A DNA stretch of 64,000 nt from CALJDF01 sp038121105. GTDB taxonomy: Bacteria > Pseudomonadota > Alphaproteobacteria > SHVP01. The first letter of the stretch is position 1; the number at the start of each line of letters is the position of its first letter. Location of the stretch: contig JAYONB010000011.1 in assembly GCA_038121105.1 (NCBI GenBank), forward strand, positions 46,038 through 110,037. The letters are read 5' to 3'. The position numbers and the translations under genes were made by a program. This document shows positions 9,170-17,774 of the stretch, piece after piece. The notes under the pieces are model-generated. The model ran no database searches, was not told where the DNA came from, and saw only the letters and a list, made by a program, of their open reading frames with translations.

Positions 9170-9589
9170 CTACCAGGCACCTATTTCCTTGAGCGTGCGT
9201 GCGAGTGGCGCTGGGAGATCGGCGGGACCGGCACCCTCTCCATTTGGCAGATCGGGCGGCGCGTCCGCCGCTTCGAGGTAACGCCAACCTTGATGCGGGC
9301 GACGGGGTTGATGCTCGGTCAGAACCAGCTGCGGTTCCAGCACGAAGGCGCATCTTTTGCCCTCTTGATTACTCACTGACTGGATGTCGACGATCACCTG
9401 GCGGACCTGGACGTACCCTCGAATGATCCAGAAGAGCGATCCTGCGCCAACGATCTCATCTGCCCGTCGGGGCCGGTGCCGGGTGAAATGAAGAAGCGTC
9501 CCCTGCTCTCTCAAGCGGCTGGCTTGAATCCTGCGGAGTTGATCCACATCGTCGACTCCAACGCATAGCTTCAGGATATTCAGGGCCAT
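9170..9589 (-). CDS. DUF1489 family protein
   Basis: 139 residues beginning MALNILKLCVGVDDVDQLRR, which matches the start of the alphaproteobacterial DUF1489 family. Conserved basic and aromatic blocks follow (THRPRR-like TRHRPRRADEI, GSLFWIIRGYVQVRQ, HQPRRPHQGWRYL), consistent with a small soluble protein. Its function is unknown. It ends exactly where the MipA-like gene ends on the other strand and is divergent from the flavin monooxygenase operon. Confidence 0.85.
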   Translation of the reverse strand: MALNILKLCVGVDDVDQLRRIQASRLREQGTLLHFTRHRPRRADEIVGAGSLFWIIRGYVQVRQVIVDIQSVSNQEGKRCAFVLEPQLVLTEHQPRRPHQGWRYLEAADAPPDLPNGEGAGPADLPAPLARTLKEIGAW

Positions 9590-9694
9590 CGCGCTTTAGG
9601 GTACCGATGCGCGCGGAGCGGGCAAGTCCAGATGGTATGTGGAGAGGCCCATCAAATCGTCCATAATCCCAAAAAAAAGAGCCGGGAGACCCCA

Positions 9695-10921
9695 TTGAGC
9701 GCGAATAGCACGAAAAACGACCGAGTCGTCATTGCCGGTGCTGGACCGGTTGGCGTGACCGCAGCCTATGCCCTATTGCGACAAGGCATTCCCGTCCTCC
9801 TACTGGAATCCTACGCCGACCTCCCGACCGAACCCCGCGCCTCGACCTTCCATCCCCCGACGATGGAGCGCCTTGAAAGCCTGGATGTTGCCGAGGAACT
9901 ACACGGTATGGGTATTGAGGTGCCGAAGTGGCAGTTTCGCGACCTCAAGAAAGGGCTCGTTGCCGAATTCGACCTCTCGATTCTGGGCGACATCACCCGC
10001 TATCCCTTCAGACTCCATTGCGAGCAGCACAAGTACGCGCGGATGCTGTTGAGCAAGGTCGAGAAAATGGACGGCTGCGAAATCCTTAAGAGCCGCACCG
10101 TCACCGGCGCGCGGAGCGAAGAAAACGGCGTCTCCGTGACCGTCGACGGACCGAACGGCCCGGAAAAAGTAACCGGCCGCTATTTGATCGGTTGCGACGG
10201 TGGCAAAAGCGTTGTTCGACATGCGATGGGGGTCAGCTTTGAGGGGCTGACCTTCGAAGAACGTTTCTTAGTGCTGACAACACCGTTCGACTACACCGAT
10301 CACGGATTCCGAGGCACCTGCTACATCGCCGACCCGGATCGCTGGTACTCGATGTTTAAGGTACCTGCCGAAGGTCCGCCGGGGCGTTGGCGCGTCGTCT
10401 CGCCCGTCGAGCCCACTGTGGACGAAGCGGATGCCTTTGACGACGATGCCTGCCAAGAGCGCATTCAGGCGGTCATGCCCCACCCGGACGGCGGGACGTT
10501 CCCGATCATCCACAAGAACATTTACCAAGTACACCAACGTATCGCTGGACGCTTTGCGGTCGGGAACGTGTTCCTTGCCGGCGACGCGGCACATATCAAT
10601 AACCCGCTTGGCGGCATGGGCTTAAACTTCGGCATCCATGACGCGCTCAATCTCACGGAGAAAATGGTCGCTGTTTACCGAGGCGAGGCTTCGGACGACA
10701 TCTTCGCGCTGTACGATCGGCAACGCCGGACTGTTGCGGAAGAGTATTTGCTTGCCCAGACCGCACAGAACAAGCGAGACCTTGAGGAGAGCGACCCGGA
10801 GAGCCGCGCACAAAGACAAAAGGAATGGCGCGAGACCGCCGACAATCCCGAAGCTGCACGCGAATTTCTTTTGCGCACCGCGATGTTCAAATCGGTCGAG
10901 CGCGAACGATCCATCCAATAG
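9695..10921 (+). CDS. FAD-dependent aromatic-ring monooxygenase (PF01494 type)
   Basis: 408 residues. It has the three class A flavoprotein monooxygenase fingerprints: GAGPVGVTAAYALL near the N-terminus, GCDGGKSVVRHAMG in the middle, and LAGDAAHINNPLGGMGLNFGIHDALNL in the C-terminal half. It is therefore an NAD(P)H- and O2-dependent hydroxylase of an aromatic or heteroaromatic acid. The TTG at 9695 is chosen because GGGAG sits six bases upstream; an ATG at 9632 would add 21 residues with no family resemblance and has no clear ribosome site. It is followed 50 bases later by a maleate-isomerase-like gene, a pairing that suggests ring cleavage to maleate-type products; the substrate is inferred only. 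Confidence 0.85.
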   Translation: MSANSTKNDRVVIAGAGPVGVTAAYALLRQGIPVLLLESYADLPTEPRASTFHPPTMERLESLDVAEELHGMGIEVPKWQFRDLKKGLVAEFDLSILGDITRYPFRLHCEQHKYARMLLSKVEKMDGCEILKSRTVTGARSEENGVSVTVDGPNGPEKVTGRYLIGCDGGKSVVRHAMGVSFEGLTFEERFLVLTTPFDYTDHGFRGTCYIADPDRWYSMFKVPAEGPPGRWRVVSPVEPTVDEADAFDDDACQERIQAVMPHPDGGTFPIIHKNIYQVHQRIAGRFAVGNVFLAGDAAHINNPLGGMGLNFGIHDALNLTEKMVAVYRGEASDDIFALYDRQRRTVAEEYLLAQTAQNKRDLEESDPESRAQRQKEWRETADNPEAAREFLLRTAMFKSVERERSIQ

Positions 10922-10971
10922 GGGCAAGACAGGGTTCACCCCCGAAACTCACTTAGACAAAGAGGACACGA

Positions 10972-11718
10972 ATGCCTGACTCACTTGGCCATCGACTGAA
11001 GATTGGCGTGATCGTTCCGTCGACCAACACCGTTGTGCAGACCGAGTTCGCCGACATGCAGCCTCCGGGTGTGACCAACCACGTCTCGCGCATCGCAATT
11101 CCCGATGTAAAGCTCGGCTCCGACGACGATTTCATTGCCCACATTGAGCGCATGCGCTCTGGTATCGACGAGTCAATCGAACGCGTCATGACGTGTCATC
11201 CCGACTACATCATCAACGGGCTATCGCTGGAGGCGTTCTGGGACGGGCTTCAGGGAAGCTTGGACATGCTGGAGCGGTTGGAAAAAAAGTTCTCGATTAA
11301 GATGTCGATGGGAAACAATGCAATCCTGGCCGCACTAAAAAAAGTCGGTGGTATCAAAAAGATAGCCCTTATCACCCCCCACAAACCCCTCGGCGACGAT
11401 CGGGTGCGGCGGTTTTTCAATGAAGCCGGCTACGAAATTACCGATTTGCACAGCTTCAACGTCAACATGCCGGCCGAAATCTGTCATGTCAGCGCCGAAG
11501 CGTTGCGCGATGCGACCATGAAAGTTGCGGCCAGCGAGCCCGATGCAATCGTCCAGGTCGGCACCGGTTTGGCCAACGCCAAGGTCGCGGGAGAGGCGTG
11601 GCAATGGCTGAAGAAACCGGTCATTGCGATCAACACCGCCTGCTATTGGCATGCACTGCGTGAAAGCGGCATCACCGACAGGGTGGGTGGTTACGGGCCT
11701 CTGCTGACCGACTATTAG
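10972..11718 (+). CDS. Asp/Glu racemase superfamily protein, maleate cis-trans isomerase-like
   Basis: 248 residues. The N-terminus (LKIGVIVPSTNTVVQTEF) is the signature of maleate isomerases and arylmalonate decarboxylases, where VPSxN binds a carboxylate. A second half motif VQVGTGLANAKVAGEAWQWLKKPV leads to INTACYWHALRESG with Cys214 at the usual second catalytic position. At the first catalytic position (in PDYIINGLSLEAFWDG) I see no cysteine; Cys75 is eight residues before it. It may therefore be an altered isomerase or a decarboxylase-like enzyme. It follows the flavin monooxygenase gene in one transcript, and its TAG overlaps the TAA of the convergent mccA gene. Confidence 0.75.
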   Translation: MPDSLGHRLKIGVIVPSTNTVVQTEFADMQPPGVTNHVSRIAIPDVKLGSDDDFIAHIERMRSGIDESIERVMTCHPDYIINGLSLEAFWDGLQGSLDMLERLEKKFSIKMSMGNNAILAALKKVGGIKKIALITPHKPLGDDRVRRFFNEAGYEITDLHSFNVNMPAEICHVSAEALRDATMKVAASEPDAIVQVGTGLANAKVAGEAWQWLKKPVIAINTACYWHALRESGITDRVGGYGPLLTDY

Positions 11719-13682
11719 ACCGCCGTTTCAAAGATCACGACGGCGGTCCCTTCGTCGACAAAGTCGCCGGCAGCAACCTGCACTTGAGCGACGATGCCAT
11801 CCTGGGGCGCACGCAGCACGTGTTCCATTTTCATGGCTTCTAGAGTGGCCAGGCGGGTGCCAGCCTCGACCGACTGGCCTGCCGACACGTGCACTTGGGT
11901 CACCTTGCCCGGCATGGGGGCGACAACCGAGGGTTCAGTTGACCGGCTCTGGTTGGCGGCAAATGGATCACCGACGACCAGGCGATCAACGCCAGTTTTC
12001 GAGATCACGTGGTAGGTATTTTCGGCCGCAACCACGATCATCTGATAACGCTGCCCGCCGACGGAAAGAGCCACGGCGTAACCGTCCGTGGCGACATCTT
12101 CTAGGACAACGGTTTGCCCACTCCAGGAAACAGTTTGCCGCGAATCATCCGTTAGCGCGGCCGTTTCGAGCCCTTCGGGCGTTTCGATATGAAGCAACAC
12201 CCGTGCCGGCAGGTTCGGTTGCCAACCCCGCCAGTCCGACCAAGGGTCGGCCGCCGCGCGCGAAGCGGCGCGTGATCGTTGATCGATTACCACCGCTGCG
12301 GCGACAGACTCAATCGAGGGCGGCGCGTTGGACGCAACAAGTCGAGCGAGCGAACGATCGACGAACTGAACATCTATAGCGCCCGACTTGAAGGCACCAT
12401 CGGCCAGCAACGCCGCCAAGAACGCAAAGTTGTCCTCGGGCCCGCCCAATCGTGCCTCCAACACGGCCTGAAGCAGGGCCTTGCGTGCCCCTTCCCGATC
12501 GCAGCCATGGGCAACGACCTTTGCAACCATCGGATCGTAATGGGGCGATACCTCGTCGCCCGCATCCACGCCGCGATCAACCCGGATACCCGATCTCTCG
12601 GGAATGACGAGACCCGTCACACGCCCAGGCGCGGGGAGAAAACCCGCGTGAGGCGATTCAGCGTAAACCCTGGCCTCCATGGCGTGGCCGTTCATCTGAA
12701 TGGCAGATTTTTCGAGCGGTAGGGATTCGCCAGCGGCGATTCGCAACTGCCATTCCACCAAATCCAGACCGGTGATGGCCTCGGTGACCGGGTGTTCCAC
12801 TTGCAGGCGGGTATTCATTTCCATGAAGTAGAACGCGCCCGATTCATCCACCAGGAACTCAACTGTTCCGGCACCGGCGTAGGAAACGGCTTCGGCCGCA
12901 CGGAGCGCCGCAGCACGCAACGCTTCGCGAACGGGCCTGGAAACGAGGGTCGCCGGCGCCTCTTCGATCACCTTTTGGTGACGGCGCTGGAGGGTACAGT
13001 CCCGTTCAAACAGATGAACGAAACTCCCGCCCGCATCACCAAAGATCTGGACCTCTATGTGGCGGGGAGAGGTGACGTACTTCTCGGCAATGATCTCGTC
13101 ATCGCTAAAGGCTGCCTTGGCTTCCCTTTTTGCCGCCGCCAGGGCATCCGGCAAATCACGCTCCCGGTCGACCCGGCGCATGCCTTTTCCGCCGCCCCCC
13201 AAAGCCGGTTTCAGCATGACCGGAAAGCCCAAATTCGTAGCGGCACGTAGAAAGGCGGCATCGGACTGATCTGCGCCGCGGTAATCCGGAATCACGGGCA
13301 CGCCTGCCGCTTGCATCATGTCCTTCGCAACGCGCTTTGACCCCATGGCGCGAATGGCCTCGGGCGACGGGCCAACGAAGATCAAGCCAGCATCACGACA
13401 AGCCTGAGCGAAGTCCGCGTTCTCCGACAGAAATCCGTAACCTGGATGGATCGCGTCGGCGCCTGCCTGAACGGCCACGGCAATGACCTTGTCGCCCCGC
13501 AAATAACTTTCGGGGGCAGGAGCCGGGCCGATGCAATGGGCTTCGTCCGCCAATCTGACGTGTCGGGAATTTGCATCCGCCTCGGAATGCACCGCCACCG
13601 TGCGGATGCCCATACGGTGCGCGGTCGCAATGACACGGCATGCAATCTCGCCCCGGTTGGCGATGAGAAGCGTTTTGATCAT
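11715..13682 (-). CDS. mccA: 3-methylcrotonyl-CoA carboxylase, biotin-containing alpha subunit
   Basis: 655 residues. Order of domains: biotin carboxylase N-domain (MIKTLLIANRGEIACRV), ATP-grasp domain with glycine loop GGGGKGMRRV and the EMNTRLQVEHPVTE signature, a linker domain, and a C-terminal biotinyl domain with EAMKMEHVL, the biotin lysine being about residue 618. It fixes CO2 on biotin for transfer to 3-methylcrotonyl-CoA in leucine breakdown. MCC is preferred over acetyl- or propionyl-CoA carboxylase because the adjacent genes are a methylglutaconyl-type hydratase and an MCC-type beta subunit; a separate PCC operon occurs at 36-40 kb. The start at 13682 is fixed by the family N-terminus. 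It ends the operon. Confidence 0.93.
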   Translation of the reverse strand: MIKTLLIANRGEIACRVIATAHRMGIRTVAVHSEADANSRHVRLADEAHCIGPAPAPESYLRGDKVIAVAVQAGADAIHPGYGFLSENADFAQACRDAGLIFVGPSPEAIRAMGSKRVAKDMMQAAGVPVIPDYRGADQSDAAFLRAATNLGFPVMLKPALGGGGKGMRRVDRERDLPDALAAAKREAKAAFSDDEIIAEKYVTSPRHIEVQIFGDAGGSFVHLFERDCTLQRRHQKVIEEAPATLVSRPVREALRAAALRAAEAVSYAGAGTVEFLVDESGAFYFMEMNTRLQVEHPVTEAITGLDLVEWQLRIAAGESLPLEKSAIQMNGHAMEARVYAESPHAGFLPAPGRVTGLVIPERSGIRVDRGVDAGDEVSPHYDPMVAKVVAHGCDREGARKALLQAVLEARLGGPEDNFAFLAALLADGAFKSGAIDVQFVDRSLARLVASNAPPSIESVAAAVVIDQRSRAASRAAADPWSDWRGWQPNLPARVLLHIETPEGLETAALTDDSRQTVSWSGQTVVLEDVATDGYAVALSVGGQRYQMIVVAAENTYHVISKTGVDRLVVGDPFAANQSRSTEPSVVAPMPGKVTQVHVSAGQSVEAGTRLATLEAMKMEHVLRAPQDGIVAQVQVAAGDFVDEGTAVVIFETAV

Positions 13683-13689
13683 CTTCGGC

Positions 13690-14484
13690 CTAGTCGGGTG
13701 CCCAAGAGGGGCGTCGACGTTCGAGAAAGGCCGACATTCCCTCCAATCCTTCCGGGGCGGCGCGACGGTCCGCAATGCGACCGGCAAGGTCAAGGAGCAA
13801 CGTCTCGTCGATACCGAAACCGCCGGCATCGGCGGCAAGTTTTTTGGCATGACGAACGGCTTCAGGTCCGCCCTCGAGGATGCACCGGACCAACGCATCG
13901 CGACGGCCGCCGAGCGCCACTTCATCGACGACAACCTCGTGCACCAAACCGATCCTCGACGCCTCAACGGCGTCGAAACGCTCTGCAGTTTGGAAATAGC
14001 GGCCAGCCTGCCGCGCGCCGATCGCGTCGATGACGAACGGCGAAATCATCGCCGGTACGAGACCCAATTTCACTTCCGTCAGCGCAAACGTCGTCGAGGA
14101 CGACGCCACCACGATGTCGCACGCCGCAACGAGACCGACGCCGCCGCCGTATGCGGCGCCCTGGACCACCGCGATCGTCGGGATCGGCATGGTGCGCAGC
14201 GTCAGCAGCATACGCCCGAGGCGCATGGCGTCTTCTACGTTTTCGTCTCTCGAATACCCAGCCGCACGCCGCATGTAATTGAGGTCGGCGCCGGCACTGA
14301 ACGATTTTCCCTGACCGGCCAGGATCAAAACTCTGACGTCACGATTGCCGCCAATATCCGCCAATGCTCGGGCCGTTTCTCGGATCATCGCGTCGTCGAA
14401 CGCGTTGTGGCGATCAGGTCGGTTAAACGTGAGCGTGGCCACGCCACTAGGCGCGATATCGACGAGGAGTTGCTCGACGTCCAC
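13690..14484 (-). CDS. Enoyl-CoA hydratase/isomerase family protein, probable methylglutaconyl-CoA hydratase
   Basis: 264 residues of the crotonase fold. The oxyanion-hole segments are visible as FSAGADLNYM and VQGAAYGGGVGLVAACDIVVAS, and the catalytic-Glu region as FALTEVKLGLVPAMISPFV. Located between mccB (2 bases) and mccA (7 bases), it probably hydrates 3-methylglutaconyl-CoA to HMG-CoA, the step after MCC. The assignment to that substrate rests on context, since crotonases are hard to separate by sequence. No HMG-CoA lyase gene is seen in the window, so that step must be encoded elsewhere. Confidence 0.88.
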   Translation of the reverse strand: MDVEQLLVDIAPSGVATLTFNRPDRHNAFDDAMIRETARALADIGGNRDVRVLILAGQGKSFSAGADLNYMRRAAGYSRDENVEDAMRLGRMLLTLRTMPIPTIAVVQGAAYGGGVGLVAACDIVVASSSTTFALTEVKLGLVPAMISPFVIDAIGARQAGRYFQTAERFDAVEASRIGLVHEVVVDEVALGGRRDALVRCILEGGPEAVRHAKKLAADAGGFGIDETLLLDLAGRIADRRAAPEGLEGMSAFLERRRPSWAPD

Positions 14485-14486
14485 GG

Positions 14487-16091
14487 CTACATCCGGAAAA
14501 CGCCGAACTGGGTGTCCCCGATCGGCGCATTCAGTGCTGTCGAAAGCGACAACCCGAGGACCAAGCGGGTATCAACCGGATCGATCACGCCGTCGTCCCA
14601 TAGGCGCGCACTGGCATAGTAGGGGTGCCCCTGGGTTTCGTACTGTGCTCGAATCTCGGAAGCAAGAGCCGCCTCCTCTGCGGCATCCACGGCCCCCCCC
14701 TTAGCCTCCTGGGAATCCCTGCGTACCTGTGTGAGCACGCTGGCGGCTTGCGCGCCGCCCATGACCGAAATCCGCGCATTGGGCCACATCCAGAGAAACC
14801 GCGGATCGTATGCGCGCCCGCACATGCCGTAATTGCCCGCACCAAAGGAGCCCCCGATTACCAGCGTGATCTTCGGCACCTGCGCATTGGCAACGGCCAT
14901 CACCATCTTCGCACCGTCTTTGGCGATGCCGCCTGCTTCGTATTTGCGCCCCACCATGAAGCCGGTGATGTTCTGCAAAAAAATCAACGGAATGCGACGC
15001 TGACAACACAGCTCAATGAAATGCGCCCCTTTGAGCGCCGATTCGGAAAACAAGATTCCATTGTTGCCGAGGATGCCGACTTGGCGGCCATAGAGGCGCG
15101 CAAAGCCGGCAACAAGTGTGGACCCGTAGAGCGGCTTGAACTCATCGAACGCACTGCCGTCGAATACCCTTGCGATGACCTCGCGCACATCAAAGGTTTG
15201 TTGCGGGTCCGCGGGTACGACCCCATAGAGTTCCGCGGCATCATAGTGCGGCTCTTCCACTTCCGAGGTGGGTGGCGGGGTCTTTTGCCTGTTCAGGTTG
15301 GCGACGATCCGCCGGACGATGCCGAGTGCGTGGCCGTCATTCTCTGCGTAGTGATCGGCAACGCCGGATTGGCGCGCGTGAACCTCTGCGCCGCCGAGCT
15401 CTTCGGCACTGACCACTTCGCCGGTGGCGGCTTTGACGAGCGGCGGTCCGCCCAGAAAGATCGTGCCGGTCCCTTTGACGATGACGCTTTCGTCGGCCAT
15501 CGCCGGGACATAGGCGCCACCTGCGGTGCACGACCCCATGACGGCGGCAATCTGCGGGATGCCCACGGCCGACATCCGCGCCTGGTTGAAGAAGATCCGA
15601 CCGAAATGCTCGCGGTCGGGAAAGACCTCGTCCTGATTGGGCAAGTTCGCACCACCCGAGTCCACGAGGTATACGCAAGGCAGATGATTCTCAAAGGCTA
15701 TCTGCTGAGCGCGAAGGTGTTTTTTGACCGTCAGCGGATAGTAGGTTCCGCCTTTGACCGTGGCATCGTTCGCCACAATCATGCACTCCTGGCCCATGAT
15801 GCGACCGATGCCGGTCACGATCCCAGCGGCGGGCACCGCCTCTTCGTACACGCCGTGCGCCGCGAGCGCCGAGAGTTCGAGAAATGGGGCGCCCGTATCG
15901 CATAGGGTCGTGATACGGTCACGTACCGGCATCTTGCCGCGCTCGAGGTGACGGGCACGAGACCGCTCGCCGCCACCTTCAGCAACGGTCGATGTGATCC
16001 GACGGAGATCATCGACAAGCCCCTGCATGTGGGCGGCGTTCGCGCGGAACGCGTCGTCTTTCCGCTTGAAGGCGGTCTCTAGGGCTTTCAT
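14487..16091 (-). CDS. mccB: 3-methylcrotonyl-CoA carboxylase, carboxyltransferase beta subunit
   Basis: 534 residues, the usual MCC beta length. It carries both halves of the carboxyltransferase fold: an N-terminal half with CVYLVDSGGANLPNQDEVFPD and GSCTAGGAYVPAMADE, and a C-terminal half with LFLQNITGFMVG-like IFLQNITGFMVGRKYEAGG and GGSFGAGNYGMCGRA. The GANLPNQ block separates it from PCC beta (DSGGARIQEG), which is found in this window at 38125-39657. It transfers the carboxyl group from biotin to 3-methylcrotonyl-CoA. It is followed within 3 bases by the hydratase gene and begins an operon with it and mccA; two isomerase-like genes lie just upstream on the same strand. Confidence 0.94.
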   Translation of the reverse strand: MKALETAFKRKDDAFRANAAHMQGLVDDLRRITSTVAEGGGERSRARHLERGKMPVRDRITTLCDTGAPFLELSALAAHGVYEEAVPAAGIVTGIGRIMGQECMIVANDATVKGGTYYPLTVKKHLRAQQIAFENHLPCVYLVDSGGANLPNQDEVFPDREHFGRIFFNQARMSAVGIPQIAAVMGSCTAGGAYVPAMADESVIVKGTGTIFLGGPPLVKAATGEVVSAEELGGAEVHARQSGVADHYAENDGHALGIVRRIVANLNRQKTPPPTSEVEEPHYDAAELYGVVPADPQQTFDVREVIARVFDGSAFDEFKPLYGSTLVAGFARLYGRQVGILGNNGILFSESALKGAHFIELCCQRRIPLIFLQNITGFMVGRKYEAGGIAKDGAKMVMAVANAQVPKITLVIGGSFGAGNYGMCGRAYDPRFLWMWPNARISVMGGAQAASVLTQVRRDSQEAKGGAVDAAEEAALASEIRAQYETQGHPYYASARLWDDGVIDPVDTRLVLGLSLSTALNAPIGDTQFGVFRM

Positions 16092-16095
16092 CAGA

Positions 16096-16698
16096 CTACC
16101 AGCCGCCTGTCGCCATCCAGCGGGCCATCTGCTCGAATCGGTCCGAGCCCCAGAACGGTTCGTCCCCGACGAAAAAGAACGGCGAGCCGAACACGCCGCG
16201 CGCCAGGGCAGAAGCCGTTTCGTCCTTCAAGCGCACCTTGATGGCCGGCTCTTGGACGGCGGCGAGAAACGCCGCGCGATCAACGCCCAAACCGGCGGCA
16301 ATGTCGGCAGTCGCCTCGGCGGGACTGATATCGCGACCTTCGCCAAAGTAGCCGTGGTAGAAGGCGCGTGCGAAATCCTTCGCCGTATCGTCGTTCTGGT
16401 CCGCTAGCCAGTAGAACCCGCGCGCCGCGGCGAGGGTACCGTGCGGGAATCCTTCGGGAAGGACGCATGCGACGCCGAGCGCGCGCGCCGTTCGCATGAT
16501 GTCCCGGGTCGCGTATTCCCCTTTGAGGGGGTAGCTCAGAAGGGGACCGGTGCCGACCGTCTTGAATGCCGCACCCAACATGATGGGGCGCCAGACCACG
16601 GTACAATCATGATCACGCGCCCAGGCATCGATTTGAATGTTCGCGAGATAGCCATAGGGCGACGCGAAATCGAAATAGAAATCAACGGCTTGAGGCAT
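16096..16698 (-). CDS. 2-hydroxychromene-2-carboxylate isomerase-like protein (DsbA fold)
   Basis: 200 residues. The start MPQAVDFYFDFASPYGYLAN contains the SPY motif of HCCA isomerases with the likely glutathione-activating Ser13, and the C-terminus has FGSPFFFVGDEPFWGSDR, the typical loop before the final helix. HCCA isomerases use glutathione to isomerise cis-trans chromene carboxylates in naphthalene breakdown; many relatives have other unknown thiol-dependent roles. It ends 4 bases before mccB and may be co-transcribed with it. It differs from the paralogue next to it (16759-17382), so it is not a recent duplicate. Confidence 0.85.
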   Translation of the reverse strand: MPQAVDFYFDFASPYGYLANIQIDAWARDHDCTVVWRPIMLGAAFKTVGTGPLLSYPLKGEYATRDIMRTARALGVACVLPEGFPHGTLAAARGFYWLADQNDDTAKDFARAFYHGYFGEGRDISPAEATADIAAGLGVDRAAFLAAVQEPAIKVRLKDETASALARGVFGSPFFFVGDEPFWGSDRFEQMARWMATGGW

Positions 16699-16758
16699 GG
16701 GCCCATTCTAGGCCATGGCCCACACCGCGGCTACAAGGCTAGGCCTGTCATCCGGACG

Positions 16759-17382
16759 CTACCGCAGCGCCACCACTTCCGCGCCCAGCCACTGATCGAG
16801 GTAAGGGATCCGGTCATGGCCCCAAAAGGTCTCATCGCCGACAGCAAGCCACGGCGCCCCGATCATACCCGACGCCACAGCTTCCTCGACCACGGCTTCG
16901 TGGGCGGCCTGCCCTGCGCCGCTGGTCGCATACTGCTTCATCAGCGCACTGGAAAGGTGAAAACGGCGTAGGCCCGATACCACCGCATCGACATTTTTGA
17001 GCGCTTTGCCTTGCGCCCAAATGATCGACAGCACCGCCAGGGTAATCGTCCGCAGTTGCGCTTCGTTGCCGTCCGCCAGGGCGTAGCAGGCGTTGTAGAG
17101 CTCGTCACAGTCGAACGGCGGCGCCTCTCCCTCCGGTCGCACAAACGGCAGGCCGCGGAGCCGGCAAATCCGCTCTACATCGTGCCGCCAATAGGCCAGT
17201 TTCTGTTCTGGAATCGTCGGTCGGGAGCCGTCTCGGCCCTGGCTGAGCACGGTACCCAGGCGAACGGGTCGCCATCGCACCTCGCGCCCGTGACGCAGCC
17301 CAACGTCGTCGATCAGCTGCGCTGCGACATAGGAATACGGCGACCCGAACGCAGGGTAGAAAATGATTGGATCGAGGGTCAT
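16759..17382 (-). CDS. Second HCCA isomerase/DsbA-family protein
   Basis: 207 residues with the same fold: N-terminal FYPAFGSPYSYVAAQ (Ser14 in SPY) and C-terminal IGAPWLAVGDETFWGHDR. The N-terminus has Pro-Ala-Phe in place of the Asp-Phe-Ala of the neighbour, and overall identity looks low. Its ATG overlaps the RidA gene stop (ATGA at 17379-17382). A GST-like kappa/HCCA role with glutathione is likely; the natural substrate is unknown. Confidence 0.82.
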   Translation of the reverse strand: MTLDPIIFYPAFGSPYSYVAAQLIDDVGLRHGREVRWRPVRLGTVLSQGRDGSRPTIPEQKLAYWRHDVERICRLRGLPFVRPEGEAPPFDCDELYNACYALADGNEAQLRTITLAVLSIIWAQGKALKNVDAVVSGLRRFHLSSALMKQYATSGAGQAAHEAVVEEAVASGMIGAPWLAVGDETFWGHDRIPYLDQWLGAEVVALR

Positions 17383-17759
17383 CGGGTCCGCGCTACGACT
17401 TCGATTTCAACGCGCATCTTCGGATCGATGAGCTCGGCAACGACGGCCGTAGCGGTCGGGCGGATATCGGCAAAATGGATGCCAATGGCGGTTAGAACCG
17501 GGTCGATATCGGCGCGTCGCGCGATGCAGTACCGGGCCTGCACAACATCGCTCAGCGCCGCCCCCGCCTGTTCAAGCGCCGCACGAATGTTTTCGAAGGC
17601 TTTCGATACCTGTCCCTCCGCGCTCTCGACCACATCGCCGGTCGCATAGTCGGTGCCTGTGGTCCCCGACACGAAGACCCAGTCGCCATCGACGACCACG
17701 CGGGAATAGCCGTATTTCTGCTCCCATTGACTTCCGGTACTGAACCGGCGGGGCGCCAA
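17379..17759 (-). CDS. RidA/YjgF family protein
   Basis: 126 residues. The family blocks are visible: FVSGTTGTD near the N-terminus, then FENIRAALEQAGAALSDVVQARYCIA, and the C-terminal conserved ELIDPKMRVEIEVVA. RidA proteins deaminate reactive imines and enamines; clan members near catabolic genes often handle pathway imines. The start is TTG at 17759: GGAGG lies 9 bases upstream and the length and N-terminus (RRFSTGSQWEQKYGYSR) match the family. It overlaps the HCCA-like gene downstream by 4 bases and follows the thiolase by 15 bases, so thiolase, RidA and the two isomerases look like one operon. Confidence 0.85.
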   Translation of the reverse strand: MAPRRFSTGSQWEQKYGYSRVVVDGDWVFVSGTTGTDYATGDVVESAEGQVSKAFENIRAALEQAGAALSDVVQARYCIARRADIDPVLTAIGIHFADIRPTATAVVAELIDPKMRVEIEVVARTR

Positions 17760-17774
17760 GGTCCGGGCCCTCCG

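Noticed and set aside
9632..9694. ATG 9632 as the start of the flavin monooxygenase
   Set aside because: It would add 21 residues without family match and has no clear ribosome site, while TTG 9695 has GGGAG six bases before it.
14625..15905. Long open frame antisense to mccB
   Set aside because: It is a by-product of GC-rich codon use in mccB, lacks a motif and lies wholly inside a gene whose protein family is certain.
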